Of a DNA stretch of 64,000 bases, positions 27,802 to 37,574 are shown piece by piece. The position numbers and the translations under genes were made by a program. The notes beneath the pieces are model-generated. The model ran no database searches. It was not told the DNA's origin and worked only from the letters and a program-made list of their open reading frames with translations. This DNA is from Amycolatopsis mediterranei (GTDB lineage: Bacteria > Actinomycetota > Actinomycetes > Mycobacteriales > Pseudonocardiaceae), in NCBI RefSeq assembly GCF_026017845.1, contig NZ_CP100416.1, positions 2,935,468 to 2,999,467 on the forward strand, in the 5' to 3' direction. Each line of letters begins with the position of its first letter. Position 1 is the first letter of the stretch.

Positions 27802-28653
27802 ATGGCCAAGAACGATGACGGAAGCCGGGTCCGGAACGCGCTGCGCGTCGGTGACGAGCTGCCGGACCCGGGTTCGGCCCCGGTCGGGCCCGGCAAGAAA
27901 GCCAAGGCCCTCGATGGGCTCGAGAGCGCGGGGGAGCGGCTGTCGGCGCTGCAGGAGGCGCTCTTCGCCGAGGGCGTCGGCGGGGGCACCCGCCGGGTGC
28001 TGCTCGTGCTGCAGGGCATGGACACCTCCGGCAAGGGCGGCACGGTCTCGCACGTGCTCGGCCTGGTGAACCCGATGGGTGTCCGGTACGCGGCGTTCAA
28101 GAAGCCGACCGCGGCCGAGCGGCGCCACGAATACCTGTGGCGGATCCGCAAGCAGCTGCCCGCGGCCGGGCAGCTCGGCGTCTTCGACCGCTCGCACTAC
28201 GAGGACATCCTGGTCCCGCGCGTGTCCGGCCTGCTCACCGCGGACGAACGGCAGCGCCGCTACGCCGAGATCAACGCGTTCGAGCAGGAACTGGCCGACG
28301 CCGGGACCACCGTCGTGAAGGTGTTCCTGCACATCTCGCCGGAAGAGCAGCTCAAGCGGCTCAAGGCCCGGCTCGTCACGCCCGAGAAGCGCTGGAAGTA
28401 CAACCCCGGCGACCTCGAGGCGCGTTCGCACTGGCCGGCCTACCAGGACGCCTACGCCGACATCTTCGAGAAGACGTCCACCGATCGGGCGCCCTGGTAC
28501 GCGGTGCCCGCCGACCACAAGTGGTACCGGAACTGGGCCGTCGCCGAACTGCTCATCGAGACGCTGGCCGGCCTGAAGCCGCGGTTCCCCGAGCCGGACT
28601 ACGACGTCGACGCCGAGCTGGCGAAGCTGAAGGGCGTTGGCGTATCCGCGTGA
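27802..28653 (+). CDS. ppk2: Polyphosphate kinase 2 family protein
   Basis: A 283-residue PPK2 enzyme that transfers phosphate between polyphosphate and nucleoside mono- or diphosphates. Walker A is LQGMDTSGKGG (Lys78), Walker B FDRSHYEDILV near residue 128, and the lid contains RWKYNPGDLEARSHWPAYQDAY. The single-domain length suits class I or III PPK2 proteins; which nucleotide it prefers cannot be read from sequence. It starts 17 bp after the SRPBCC gene. Confidence 0.92.
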   Translation: MAKNDDGSRVRNALRVGDELPDPGSAPVGPGKKAKALDGLESAGERLSALQEALFAEGVGGGTRRVLLVLQGMDTSGKGGTVSHVLGLVNPMGVRYAAFKKPTAAERRHEYLWRIRKQLPAAGQLGVFDRSHYEDILVPRVSGLLTADERQRRYAEINAFEQELADAGTTVVKVFLHISPEEQLKRLKARLVTPEKRWKYNPGDLEARSHWPAYQDAYADIFEKTSTDRAPWYAVPADHKWYRNWAVAELLIETLAGLKPRFPEPDYDVDAELAKLKGVGVSA

Positions 28654-28673
28654 TCGTCTGAAAGAGTGCGGGC

Positions 28674-30773
28674 GTGACCGATGTCGACGACCTCCCGTTC
28701 CTCCGCAAGCAGGCCCGGACCCAGCGCTTCACCCTCGGCGCGCCGAAGGAGTTCCGGGTCGCCCCGGACGGCTCCCGCGTGCTGTTCCTGCGCGCGGAGT
28801 CGGGCACCGACCCCCGGCACAGCCTCTGGTCGGCCGACCTGGCGACCGGCGCCGAGACGAAACTCGTCGACGCCGCCGAGCTGCTGCCCGGCGAAGAGGA
28901 ACTGCCCGCCGAAGAGCGCGCGCGGCGGGAACGGGCCCGGGAGACCGGCGGCGGCGTCGTGCACTACGGCGTCGACGCGGTCTTCACCGTCGCGGTGTTC
29001 TCGCTCTCGGGCAAGCTCTACACCCTGGACCTCGCTTCGGGCGAGGTGACGCTGCGCGTCGACGGCGCGGTCATCGACCCGCGGCCCAGCCCGGCAGGCA
29101 CGCACGTCGCCTACGTCCAGAACCGGCGGCTGCACGTGCTGGAGCTGGCCACCGGCGACGACCGCGTGCTCGTCGAGGAGGAGGGCGAGGACATCGCCTG
29201 GGGTCTCGCCGAGTTCATCGCCGCCGAGGAGATGGACCGCACCCGCGGCTACTGGTGGGCCCCCGACGGCCGCAGCATCCTGGCCGAACGCTCCGACCGC
29301 GGCCCGGTCCCGCGCTGGACCATCGCCGACCCGGCCAACCCGCAGCACCCGGCCAACGTCGTCGCCTACCCGGCCGCGGGCACCACGAACGCGCTCGTTT
29401 CCCTCGCGGTGCTCGGCCTGGACGGTTCGCGCGTCGACGTTGCGCCGGGCGACTGGGAGTACCTGGCCTCGGTGCACTGGTCGGCCGGCGGCGCGCCGCT
29501 GCTCGCCGTCCAGCCGCGCGACCAGAAGCGGATGGACGTCCTTTCGCTGGACGTCACCGACGGCTCGACCTCGGTCGTGCACACCGCGTCCGACCAGCAC
29601 TGGATCGACATCGTCGGCGGCGTCCCGGCGTGGACGCCCGACGGCCGCCTGGTCACCGAAGGCATGGTCGACGGCGACCACCGGCTGTTCGTCGGCGGCG
29701 AGGCCGTCACCCCGGCCGGGCTGCAGCTGCGGGCCGTGCTCGACGTCGGCGACGAGCTCCTGTTCAGCGCGTCCGAAGACGACCCGACGCAGATCCACGT
29801 GTTCCGGACGGACGGCGCGTCGATTCGCCGTCTATCCACTGTGGACGGGGTGCACCACGGCTCCGGGAACGCGGCGGTCACCGTGCTGTCGTCGTGGAGC
29901 CTCGAATACAGCGGCCCGCGCGTCTCGGTGCTGCGGGACGGCGCGCCGGTCGCGTCGATCGAGGCGTCCACTGTGGACCCGGATATCGTACCGAACCTGA
30001 CCTGGCTGACGCTGGGGGAGCGCGGCCTGCGCGCGGCGCTGCTCCTGCCGCGCGGGTACGAGCCGAGCGAGGGCAAGCTGCCGGTGCTGCTCGACCCGTA
30101 CGGCGGCCCGCACGCCCAGCGCGTGCTGCAGAGCCGCAATGCGTTCCTGACGTCGCAGTGGCTGGCCGACCAGGGTTTCGCGGTGCTCGTCGCGGACGGC
30201 CGCGGCACGCCGGGCCGCGGCGCGGTGTGGGAGCGCGAAATCGCCGGTCGCCTCGCCGACGTCACCCTGCAGGACCAGGTCGACGCCCTGCAGGCGGCGG
30301 CCGCTCGGTTCCCGGAGCTGGATGTCGAGCGGGTCGCGATCCGGGGCTGGTCCTACGGCGGCTACCTGTCGGCGCTGGCGGTGCTGCGCCGGCCGGACGT
30401 CTTCCACGCGGCCGTCGCGGGCGCGCCGGTCACCGACTGGTCGCTGTACGACACGCACTACACCGAGCGGTACCTCGGGAAGCCGCAGGACGAACCGGAG
30501 AGCTACGCGCACAACTCGCTGATCGAAAGCGCGGCGGAGCTGAGCCGGGCGCTGCTGATCGTGCACGGGCTGGCCGACGACAACGTGTTCGTCGCACACT
30601 CGCTGCGGCTGTCGTCGGTGTTGCTGGCGAAGGGCCGCTCGCACGTCTTCCTGCCGCTGGCGGGCGCGACCCACATGACGCCGCAGGCCGAAGAGGTCGC
30701 GGAGAATCTGATGCGCACGCAGGTGGACTGGCTGCTGCGCGAACTGTCCGCCGTCGAGAAGGAGATTGCATGA
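28674..30773 (+). CDS. S9 family prolyl oligopeptidase (dipeptidyl peptidase IV-like)
   Basis: A 699-residue serine peptidase. The first about 430 residues are a beta-propeller with a helical insertion near residue 70 (LLPGEEELPAEERARRERARE), followed by an alpha/beta hydrolase domain. The triad is Ser560 in GWSYGG, Asp635 in GLADDN and His667 in GATHMTP. The AEEMDRTRGYWW segment near residue 186 matches the DPP IV double-Glu loop that holds the substrate N-terminus, so dipeptidyl peptidase activity is likely. No signal peptide is visible. It overlaps the next gene by ATGA. Confidence 0.92.
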   Translation: MTDVDDLPFLRKQARTQRFTLGAPKEFRVAPDGSRVLFLRAESGTDPRHSLWSADLATGAETKLVDAAELLPGEEELPAEERARRERARETGGGVVHYGVDAVFTVAVFSLSGKLYTLDLASGEVTLRVDGAVIDPRPSPAGTHVAYVQNRRLHVLELATGDDRVLVEEEGEDIAWGLAEFIAAEEMDRTRGYWWAPDGRSILAERSDRGPVPRWTIADPANPQHPANVVAYPAAGTTNALVSLAVLGLDGSRVDVAPGDWEYLASVHWSAGGAPLLAVQPRDQKRMDVLSLDVTDGSTSVVHTASDQHWIDIVGGVPAWTPDGRLVTEGMVDGDHRLFVGGEAVTPAGLQLRAVLDVGDELLFSASEDDPTQIHVFRTDGASIRRLSTVDGVHHGSGNAAVTVLSSWSLEYSGPRVSVLRDGAPVASIEASTVDPDIVPNLTWLTLGERGLRAALLLPRGYEPSEGKLPVLLDPYGGPHAQRVLQSRNAFLTSQWLADQGFAVLVADGRGTPGRGAVWEREIAGRLADVTLQDQVDALQAAAARFPELDVERVAIRGWSYGGYLSALAVLRRPDVFHAAVAGAPVTDWSLYDTHYTERYLGKPQDEPESYAHNSLIESAAELSRALLIVHGLADDNVFVAHSLRLSSVLLAKGRSHVFLPLAGATHMTPQAEEVAENLMRTQVDWLLRELSAVEKEIA

Positions 30774-31720
30774 GTCGCTGGGGCCTGACGATCCCGTTGA
30801 CCGGGGTGCCGCTGACGGCGCACCGCGAACTGGTCGAACAGCTGCCGGACCTGGGCTACACGGACGCGTGGACGGCCGAGACGGCGGGTACGGACGCGTT
30901 CACGCCGCTCGTGCTGGCCTCGCAGTGGGCCCCGCAGCTGCGCCTCGGCACGGCGATCGTGCCGGTGTACACGCGCGGCCCGGGCCTGCTGGCGATGCAG
31001 GCGGCAACGGTCGCGGAGCTGGCCCCGGGCCGGTTCGTCCTCGGCATCGGCGCGTCTTCGCCGGTGATCGTCTCCCAGTGGAACGCGGCTTCCTTCGACG
31101 AGCCGTTCGCGCGCTCCCGGGACACGCTGCGCTTCCTGCGTTCGGCGCTGGCGGGCGAGAAGGTCAGCGAGAAGTACGAGACGTTCGCGGTGTCGAAGTT
31201 CCGGCTGGAGCGGCCCACGGACCCGCCGCCGTCGATCATGCTGGCGGCCCTGCGTCCGGGCATGCTGCGGTTGGCGGCGCGCGAGGCCGACGGCGCGATC
31301 ACGAACTGGCTGGCGGCTTCGGACGTACCCCAGGTGCGTTCCGTCGTCGGCCCGGACGTCGAGCTGGCGGCCCGGATCTTCGTCTGCCCGACGGAGGACG
31401 CCGAGGCGGCGCGGGGTCTGGGCCGGATGCTGATCTCGAGCTACCTGACGGTCCCGGTGTACGCGGCGTTCCACGAGTGGCTGGGCCGCGGCGAGGCGCT
31501 GGCCCCGATGCACGAGGCCTGGGCGGCCGGCGACCGGCAGAAGGCGAACCAGGTGATCCCGGATTCGGTGGTGGACGAACTGGTGATCCACGGCAGCGTG
31601 GACTCCTGCCGGGAACAGGTTCAGTCCTATGTGGACAATGGGCTGACGACGCCGATCATCGCCCTGCTGCCGACCGGGGAGGACCCGTTCGAGCAGGTGC
31701 GCGGGTTGGCGCCGCGCTGA
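30770..31720 (+). CDS. F420-dependent LLM class oxidoreductase
   Basis: A 316-residue luciferase-like TIM barrel of the F420-dependent branch. WGLTIPLTG at the N-terminus, LGTAIVPVYTRGPGLLAMQA near residue 61 and the GRFVLGIGASSPVIV segment near 90 fit this group. Members reduce or oxidise small molecules with F420; the substrate is unknown. The gene overlaps the peptidase stop by 4 bp (ATGA), so expression is coupled although no functional link is apparent. Confidence 0.88.
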   Translation: MSRWGLTIPLTGVPLTAHRELVEQLPDLGYTDAWTAETAGTDAFTPLVLASQWAPQLRLGTAIVPVYTRGPGLLAMQAATVAELAPGRFVLGIGASSPVIVSQWNAASFDEPFARSRDTLRFLRSALAGEKVSEKYETFAVSKFRLERPTDPPPSIMLAALRPGMLRLAAREADGAITNWLAASDVPQVRSVVGPDVELAARIFVCPTEDAEAARGLGRMLISSYLTVPVYAAFHEWLGRGEALAPMHEAWAAGDRQKANQVIPDSVVDELVIHGSVDSCREQVQSYVDNGLTTPIIALLPTGEDPFEQVRGLAPR

Positions 31721-31724
31721 CGCT

Positions 31725-32099
31725 TCAGGTGAAGGTGACGGTGGCCAGCAGCAGGCCGAGACCGCCCGAGGCCACGCCCGCGGCCACCGTCACCAGCACG
31801 TTCAGCACCGCGTACAGCCGCGTTTTCTCCAGGAACAGCCGGACCGTCTCGTAGCCGAACGTCGAGAACGTCGTCAGGCCGCCGCAGAAGCCCACCGCCA
31901 CCAGCGCGCGCACCGACGACGGCTCCGCGCCGTGCAGGAGCCAGCCGCTCAGGAAACCCAGGAGGAACGAGCCCGCGATGTTCACCGTCAGCGTGCCGAA
32001 CGGGAACGGCGAGTCACGCCACTGCTGGACCTTCCGGTCGGTCAGGTAGCGCAGGACCGACCCCGCCGCTCCGCCCAGGGCCACCAGGACCGGCGTCAC
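31725..32099 (-). CDS. fluC: Fluoride channel subunit FluC/CrcB (first paralogue)
   Basis: A 124-residue four-helix membrane protein that exports fluoride. The conserved GGLTTFSTF loop near residue 73 holds the Phe residues of the fluoride path and the Na+-site region; [14 protein letters not shown] near 40 is the other signature. Two FluC paralogues plus a DUF190 gene are fused in one operon with 4- and 3-bp overlaps, so a heterodimeric channel is probable. The GTG start overlaps the DUF190 stop (GTGA). Confidence 0.92.
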   Translation of the reverse strand: MTPVLVALGGAAGSVLRYLTDRKVQQWRDSPFPFGTLTVNIAGSFLLGFLSGWLLHGAEPSSVRALVAVGFCGGLTTFSTFGYETVRLFLEKTRLYAVLNVLVTVAAGVASGGLGLLLATVTFT

Positions 32100-32428
32100 T
32101 CCGCCCGCCCCACGTGACGGACCACTTCGACCTGGTCGAGCGTCACCAGCCCTTGGCCGATCAGCTCGTCCAGCTGGGGCAGGAACGCCCGCAGCTTCGC
32201 CTCTTCGTCGATGATCACGATGACCACCGGCAGGTCCTCCGACAGGGACAGGATCCGCGTGGTGTGGATCAGCGACGAAGCGCCGTAGCCCTCGACGCCG
32301 CGAAGTACCGAAGCGCCCGCGAGACCCGCGTCGCGGGCCCGGCGGACGATCTCGTGGTAGAGCGGCTTGTGGTGCCAGTGGTCGTCTTCGCCGAGGTAGA
32401 TCGTCAGGCGGGTGTGCAGTCCGTCCAT
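32096..32428 (-). CDS. DUF190 family protein in the fluoride operon
   Basis: A 110-residue soluble protein of DUF190, a fold related to PII/CutA-type signalling proteins. Segments such as [23 protein letters not shown] and [13 protein letters not shown] near residue 42, and [24 protein letters not shown], are typical. It is sandwiched between two fluC genes with overlapping stops and starts, an arrangement frequent in actinobacteria. A regulatory role on fluoride export is inferred from context; the family itself is uncharacterised. Confidence 0.88.
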   Translation of the reverse strand: MDGLHTRLTIYLGEDDHWHHKPLYHEIVRRARDAGLAGASVLRGVEGYGASSLIHTTRILSLSEDLPVVIVIIDEEAKLRAFLPQLDELIGQGLVTLDQVEVVRHVGRAE

Positions 32429-32829
32429 CAGCGTCCCTTCCGCACCACGCGCGTCGCTGCCAGGCCGGCCGCGACCGCCGTCAGGCACAGCACCACCGAC
32501 GCGGCCAGGTAGGCCAAGGATCCCACGAGCCGCCCGGTCGTCGCGGCGTCGAGGGTGTCGGTCACGAACGTGGAGAAGGTGGTGAAGCCGCCGAGGATCC
32601 CGACGCCGAGGAACGGCCGGAGCAGGTGGTGGGGGCGCGCGGTGGTCGTCAGGACCGCCATCAGGACGCCGATGAGCAGGCAGCCGAGCGCGTTGGTGAG
32701 CAGCGTGGCGACGGCGAACTCGCCGCGCGCGTGCGGGATGGCGACCGACAGGCCGTAGCGGGCGAGACTGCCGAGCGCGCCGCCGGCGGCGATGGCCAGC
32801 AGGACGTCCCACCGGGGCACGCCGATCAC
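32428..32829 (-). CDS. fluC: Fluoride channel subunit FluC/CrcB (second paralogue)
   Basis: A 133-residue four-helix FluC protein. [12 protein letters not shown] near residue 17, [14 protein letters not shown] near 41 and [14 protein letters not shown] near 79 are the family hallmarks. It is the first gene of the minus-strand operon and probably pairs with the other FluC encoded downstream. The GTG start has GAGGAGGA just upstream. The short gap to the divergent siderophore operon was inspected for a fluoride riboswitch; none could be supported. Confidence 0.92.
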   Translation of the reverse strand: MIGVPRWDVLLAIAAGGALGSLARYGLSVAIPHARGEFAVATLLTNALGCLLIGVLMAVLTTTARPHHLLRPFLGVGILGGFTTFSTFVTDTLDAATTGRLVGSLAYLAASVVLCLTAVAAGLAATRVVRKGR

Positions 32830-32939
32830 CTCCTCCTCGCGGTGAACCTACTCCCGATGGCCGACGCGTCGCCGCCACCCGGTCGAGCATGCTGGACGGG
32901 GATGACAGGCAGCCATCGGTCGCCGTACTGTTGCTCAGC

Positions 32940-32958
32940 GTAGGCAAGGCAACCCTAA
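32940..32958. promoter_or_regulatory. Iron box (IdeR/DmdR-type) before the siderophore operon
   Basis: The 19-bp sequence GTAGGCAAGGCAACCCTAA agrees with the actinobacterial iron-box consensus TTAGGTTAGGCTAACCTAA at about 14 of 19 positions, including both conserved ends. It lies 14 bp before the decarboxylase start, so an iron-loaded DmdR/IdeR repressor would shut the operon. The match was made by eye. Confidence 0.65.
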
Positions 32959-32971
32959 GGAAGGCGGGCAC

Positions 32972-34573
32972 ATGCGGGCAGACGGGCTGGCCGGAGGCCA
33001 CGGCGGCGCGGACCGGCTCGGCGAGCTGATCCCGGTGGCCCTGCGCGGAATGGCGGCCGGAGTGGCCGAGCGCGGCGGCCCGGTCCCGGCGGGCGGCCCG
33101 GCCGCGGTGGCGGCGGCGCTGGTGGCGGAGCGTGGCGAGCCCGCCCCGGCGGCGGCCGATGAAGGCGCCGCCGGGGGTGGTGAATCGGGGAGCTCGGATG
33201 TCGGGTCCGCGGAGTTGCACCGGGCCGCACCCGCACCCAATCCAGCCGCCGGGCCAGGTGGCCAGGCGCCCGCTGCCGCGATGCCGGGACCCGCCCCAGC
33301 CGCCGGGAATGGTGCCCTGCCCCGCCGGGGCGTCGGTGCCGAAGCCGCGCTCGGACAACTCAGCCGCCTGCTCGCCGCCGGCTCTGCGGATCCCGCCGAT
33401 CCTGCCTGTGCCGCCCACCTGCACTGCCCGCCCCTCGCCGTGGCCGTGGCCGCCGATGTTGTCGCCAGTGCGCTCAACCCCTCCATGGACTCATGGGACC
33501 AAGCGCCCGTCGCCAGTGAGCTCGAACGGGAATTCACCACCGGGATCGCCCGGTTGTGCTACCCCGACGCTGATCACCCCGACGCCGTCGTGACCACCGG
33601 CGGGACCGAATCCAACCTCCTCGGCCTGCTCCTCGCCCGCGAAAACGGCGTCGTCCAGCCCGTCTGCGGGGCCAACGCCCACCACAGCGTCGCCCGCGCC
33701 GCCTGGCTGCTCGGCCTGCCCGTCCCGATCGTCGTCCCTTGTGACGGCGACCGGCTGCTGCCCGATGCGCTCGACAAGATCCTCACCCCCGGCTGCGTCG
33801 TCGTCGCCACCGCCGGGACCACCAACACCGGCACCCTCGACCCGCTGCCCGAAATCGCCCGGATCTGCCACCAAAACAACGCCCGGCTGCACGTCGACGC
33901 GGCCTACGGTGGCATGGCCCTGTGCAGCGAGACGCTGAAGTCCAAACTCGACGGGCTCGACCGCGCCGACTCTGTGGCGCTCGACCTGCACAAGTTCGGC
34001 TGGCAGCCGGTCGCCGCCGGGCTGTTCGCCGCCCGCGAAGCCGCCGATCTCGGCGCTCTCACCGTCCGCGCCGAGTACCTCAACGCCGACGACGACACCG
34101 AAGCCGGCCTGCCGGACCTGCTCGGCCGCTCGATCCGGACGTCGCGGCGGCCGGACGCCTTCCGGATGGCCGTCACCGTGCACGCGCTCGGCACCGACGG
34201 CCTCGGTGCGCTCGTCGAACGCTGCTGCGCCACCGCCACCGAGGTCGCCCGGCGCGTCGACGAGCACCCCGGCCTGCGGCTCTGGGGCCCGCCCGAACTG
34301 TCCACCGTGGTCCTGCGGCCGGTCGTCGCCGACGAGGCGGGCGGCGACGAGCTCGTCGCGCGCGTCCGCCGCGCCCTCCTCGAAGCGGGCACCGCCGTCA
34401 TCGGCCGGGCCGCGCTGCCGACCGGGCCCGGCGGCGCGAACCAGCTGTGGCTCAAGCTGACGCTGCTGCACCCGCACGCCACCGCCGCCGACTACCTCCC
34501 GTTGCTCGACCGGATCGCCGCCACCGCCGGCGCCGAGCTCGTGGCCGGCCGGGAAAGCCCGGTCGCTTCGTGA
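32972..34573 (+). CDS. desA: PLP-dependent decarboxylase of the siderophore operon (DesA-like)
   Basis: A 533-residue group II PLP decarboxylase; by analogy to DesA it would turn lysine into cadaverine, but ornithine or diaminobutyrate is also possible. The PLP lysine is Lys341 in [24 protein letters not shown] near residue 207, [12 protein letters not shown] near 233 and HVDAAYGG are further signatures. An odd Gly/Ala/Pro-rich, low-complexity insertion of about 60 residues (roughly 55-115) separates the N-terminal helix region from the catalytic fold. The first gene of four, coupled by GTGA to the next; an iron box precedes it. Confidence 0.9.
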   Translation: MRADGLAGGHGGADRLGELIPVALRGMAAGVAERGGPVPAGGPAAVAAALVAERGEPAPAAADEGAAGGGESGSSDVGSAELHRAAPAPNPAAGPGGQAPAAAMPGPAPAAGNGALPRRGVGAEAALGQLSRLLAAGSADPADPACAAHLHCPPLAVAVAADVVASALNPSMDSWDQAPVASELEREFTTGIARLCYPDADHPDAVVTTGGTESNLLGLLLARENGVVQPVCGANAHHSVARAAWLLGLPVPIVVPCDGDRLLPDALDKILTPGCVVVATAGTTNTGTLDPLPEIARICHQNNARLHVDAAYGGMALCSETLKSKLDGLDRADSVALDLHKFGWQPVAAGLFAAREAADLGALTVRAEYLNADDDTEAGLPDLLGRSIRTSRRPDAFRMAVTVHALGTDGLGALVERCCATATEVARRVDEHPGLRLWGPPELSTVVLRPVVADEAGGDELVARVRRALLEAGTAVIGRAALPTGPGGANQLWLKLTLLHPHATAADYLPLLDRIAATAGAELVAGRESPVAS

Positions 34574-35847
34574 GGCGCCACCACCTCGCCGGCGTCGGGA
34601 TCGGGCCGTTCAACCTCTCGCTCGCGGCGCTGGCCGCCGGGGTCGACGGCCTCGACGCCACCTTCTTCGACGCCCGCCCGGAGTTTCGCTGGCACCCCGG
34701 CCTGCTCGTCGAGGGCGCGACGCTGCAGGTGCCGTTCCTGGCCGACCTGGTGACGCTGGTCGATCCGACGAACCCGTTCTCCTTCCTCAACTACCTGCGC
34801 GACCGCGGCCGCCTGCTGCCGTTCTACTTCGCCGAGCGGTTCCACCCGCTGCGCGCGGAGTACGACGACTACGGCCGCTGGGCCGCCGCGCGGCTGCCCT
34901 CGTGCCACTTCGGGCACGAGGTGACCGGGATCCGCTGGGCCGGCGACGCTTTCGAACTCACCATCGCCGGGACCGAACCCGTGCTCGCGGACCACGTCGT
35001 GCTCGGCGTCGGCTCGGTGCCGTCGGTCCCGGCGCCCCTGCGGGACGTCGTCGCCGATCCCGGCGTCCTGGCGCTGCACTCGGCCGACTACCTGACGCAC
35101 CGGGACGAACTCCTCGCCGCCGGCAATGTCACGGTCGTCGGCTCCGGGCAATCGGGGGCCGAAGTCGTGCTCGACCTGCTGCGGTCGCGCTCCACTGTGG
35201 ACGGACTGCGCTGGCTCGCCCGGACGCCCGCGTTCGCGCCGATGGAGTACTCGAAACTCGGTCTCGAGCAGTTCACGCCCGACTACACCGCGTACTTCCA
35301 CGGCCTGCCCGAAGCCGTGCGCGACCGGCTGCTGCCCACGCAGTGGCAGCTCTACAAGGGCATCGACACCGAAACGATCGGCGCGATCCACGACGAGCTC
35401 TACCGCCGCAGCATCACCGGGCCACCGGGGGCTGTGCTCACCCCCGGTGTCGAAGTCGTCTCGGCGTCCACAGTGGACGGCGCGATCGAACTCGGCGTCC
35501 GGCACGCGCAGCAGGGCCGCGACGCCACCCTGCGCACCGACGCCGTCGTCGCGGCCACCGGGTACGCGGAGGCGCCGACCGGGCCGCTGCTGGCCGGGCT
35601 CGGCGACGCCGTCCGCCGCGACGGGCGGGGCCGCCTGGAAGTCGGCGCGGACTACCGCGTCGCGCTCGGCGTGCCCGGGTCGCTGTTCGTGCAGAACGCC
35701 GAACGGCACACGCACGGGCCGGGCGCCCCCGACCTCGGTCTCGGCGCGTGGCGGGCGGCCGTGATCCTCAACGCCGTGTGCGGCAAGTCCGTGCACGAGC
35801 TGCCCGACCGCACCGCGTTCACCACGTTCGGCCTGGAGGACAAGTGA
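34570..35847 (+). CDS. desB: Lysine/diamine N6-monooxygenase (DesB-like)
   Basis: A 425-residue flavin-dependent N-hydroxylating monooxygenase. The FAD motif GVGIGPFNLSLAAL opens the protein, the NADPH motif VVGSGQSGAEVVLDLL lies near residue 182, and the C-terminal ATGYAE motif is near 330. It would hydroxylate the amine made by the preceding decarboxylase and so create the hydroxamate precursor. TLQVPFLADLVTLVDPTNPFSFLNYL near residue 55 is typical of IucD/SidA proteins. It overlaps both neighbours by GTGA (4 bp each). Confidence 0.93.
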   Translation: MRRHHLAGVGIGPFNLSLAALAAGVDGLDATFFDARPEFRWHPGLLVEGATLQVPFLADLVTLVDPTNPFSFLNYLRDRGRLLPFYFAERFHPLRAEYDDYGRWAAARLPSCHFGHEVTGIRWAGDAFELTIAGTEPVLADHVVLGVGSVPSVPAPLRDVVADPGVLALHSADYLTHRDELLAAGNVTVVGSGQSGAEVVLDLLRSRSTVDGLRWLARTPAFAPMEYSKLGLEQFTPDYTAYFHGLPEAVRDRLLPTQWQLYKGIDTETIGAIHDELYRRSITGPPGAVLTPGVEVVSASTVDGAIELGVRHAQQGRDATLRTDAVVAATGYAEAPTGPLLAGLGDAVRRDGRGRLEVGADYRVALGVPGSLFVQNAERHTHGPGAPDLGLGAWRAAVILNAVCGKSVHELPDRTAFTTFGLEDK

Positions 35848-37574
35848 CCCTGGATGAGGCGGCCGCCTGGCGCGCGGCCGGCGCCCTGATCACGCACAAG
35901 ATGCTCGGCGAACTGTCCTACGAGCACATGCTGGAGCCGGTCGCCGACGGCGAGGAGTACCGGCTGGAGCTGCCGGGCGCCCGCTACACGTTCCGGGCCC
36001 GGCGGGGCGCGTTCGACGCCTGGACGGTCGAACCGGGCAGCGCGCGCCGGTCCGGCGAACCGGTCATCGACCCGCGCACGCTCGTCGTGGACGCCCGCGC
36101 GGTCCTGGGCCTGAGCGGGCTGCGGCTCGCCGACGTGCTCGCCGAGCTGACCTCGACGGTCGCCAACGAGGCCGCCCGCCTGCGGCGCGCCCCGACCGCG
36201 GCCGAACTGTCCACGATGGACTACGACGTCGCGGACGGGCACCTCACCGGCCACCCGCGGCTCGTGCTCAACAAGGGCCGCGTCGGGTTCTCCGCACGCG
36301 ACCGGGCCCGGTACGCCCCGGAGGCGGGCGCGGACCTCCGGCTGCGCTGGTTCGCCGTGCACCCGGACCACGCCGAGTTCCGCTGCGTCGGCGAGCTGAG
36401 CCGGGACGCGCTGCTGGCCGCCGAACTCGGCGAACAGCGCGAAGAGTTCGCCGCGAAGGCACCGGAGGACTACGTCTGGGTGCCCGTGCACCCGTGGCAG
36501 GCCGACGAAATCCTCGGCACGCTCTACGCCGCCGAGCTCGCCACCGGCGTCGTGATCGACCTCGGGGAGAGCGCCGACGCCTACCGGCCGCACCAGACGG
36601 TCCGGACCCTGGCCAACGTGAGCACCCCCGGCCGCCACGACGTCAAGACCGCCGTGTCCGTGCGCAACACGCTGGTCTACCGCGGGCTCAACTCCGCGGC
36701 CACCCTCGCCGGGCCGTCGGTGACGACGTGGCTGCGCCGGATCGGCGCGGGCGACCCGCTGCTGACGGAGACGTACCGGTTCGGGCTGCTCGGCGAAGTG
36801 GCGAGCGTGTCGGTGCGGCACCCGCTGTTCGGGCACCTCGAGGAACTGCCGTACCGGTTCCACGAAACCCTGGGCGCGCTGTGGCGCGAGCCCATCCGGC
36901 TCGCGGCGGGGGAGCGCGCGATCTCGTTCGCCGCCCTGCCGTACCGCGGCCCCGACGGCGTCTCGATGCTGGCGCACCTGATCGGCGGCGGGGACGTCAC
37001 GAGCTGGCTGACCCGGCTGTTCGATCTGCTCCTCACGCCGTTGCTGCAGTGGCTGCTGCGCCACGGCGTCGGGTTCTGCCCGCACGGCCAGAACCTCGTC
37101 CTGGTCGTCGACACCGCCGGGGTCCCGCAGCGGGTGCTGATCAAGGACTTCGCGCAAGGTGTCGACCTGCTCGACGAGCCGCTGGAAAGCTACGAGTCGC
37201 TGCCGCCCGAGGCGGCGGCGGACATGCTGCGCTGGCCCGCGCACCTGCTGGCCCAGTCGCTGTTCAGCTCGGTGTTCTCCGGTCAGTTCCGGTTCTGGGC
37301 CGAGGTCCTGCTCGACGAGCTGGGCCTGCCGCGGGCGGCGTTCTGGGCGCCGGTCCGGGAGATCGCCGGCCGCTACCGGGAGGAGAACCCGGACGTGGCC
37401 GCGCGCTTCGACGCCTGCCGCCTGTTCGCCCCGGGCGTCGAGCGCGTGACGCTCAACCGCGAGCACTTCGCCGGGCAGGGCTTCGACAAGGTGGAGCGCG
37501 ACGACGAATTCGACGTCCGCTGGGGCCGGGTGCCGAACCCGCTGCACGCCCCGGATCCGGGCGGCGCCTGGTGA
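35844..37574 (+). CDS. desD: IucA/IucC family siderophore synthetase (DesD-like)
   Basis: A 576-residue NRPS-independent siderophore synthetase that makes amide bonds by ATP-dependent carboxylate activation. VPVHPWQADEIL near residue 212, TVRTLANVSTPGRHDVKTAVSVRNTLVYRGLNS and HGVGFCPHGQNLVLVVD plus LIKDFAQGVDL near the C-terminus are family motifs (IucA/IucC domain, then FhuF-like). Type C synthetases of this length, as DesD, oligomerise N-hydroxy-N-succinylcadaverine. The preceding acyltransferase gene normally found in desABCD is missing here. It overlaps the GS-like gene by GTGA. Confidence 0.93.
   Translation: MTLDEAAAWRAAGALITHKMLGELSYEHMLEPVADGEEYRLELPGARYTFRARRGAFDAWTVEPGSARRSGEPVIDPRTLVVDARAVLGLSGLRLADVLAELTSTVANEAARLRRAPTAAELSTMDYDVADGHLTGHPRLVLNKGRVGFSARDRARYAPEAGADLRLRWFAVHPDHAEFRCVGELSRDALLAAELGEQREEFAAKAPEDYVWVPVHPWQADEILGTLYAAELATGVVIDLGESADAYRPHQTVRTLANVSTPGRHDVKTAVSVRNTLVYRGLNSAATLAGPSVTTWLRRIGAGDPLLTETYRFGLLGEVASVSVRHPLFGHLEELPYRFHETLGALWREPIRLAAGERAISFAALPYRGPDGVSMLAHLIGGGDVTSWLTRLFDLLLTPLLQWLLRHGVGFCPHGQNLVLVVDTAGVPQRVLIKDFAQGVDLLDEPLESYESLPPEAAADMLRWPAHLLAQSLFSSVFSGQFRFWAEVLLDELGLPRAAFWAPVREIAGRYREENPDVAARFDACRLFAPGVERVTLNREHFAGQGFDKVERDDEFDVRWGRVPNPLHAPDPGGAW

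Noticed and set aside
32830..32971. Possible fluoride riboswitch before the fluC operon
   Set aside because: A CGATGGC/GCCATCG pair encloses about 60 nt on the minus strand, but the conserved crcB-motif segments (GGNGAUGG...UUCGCC and the downstream pseudoknot bases) could not be found.
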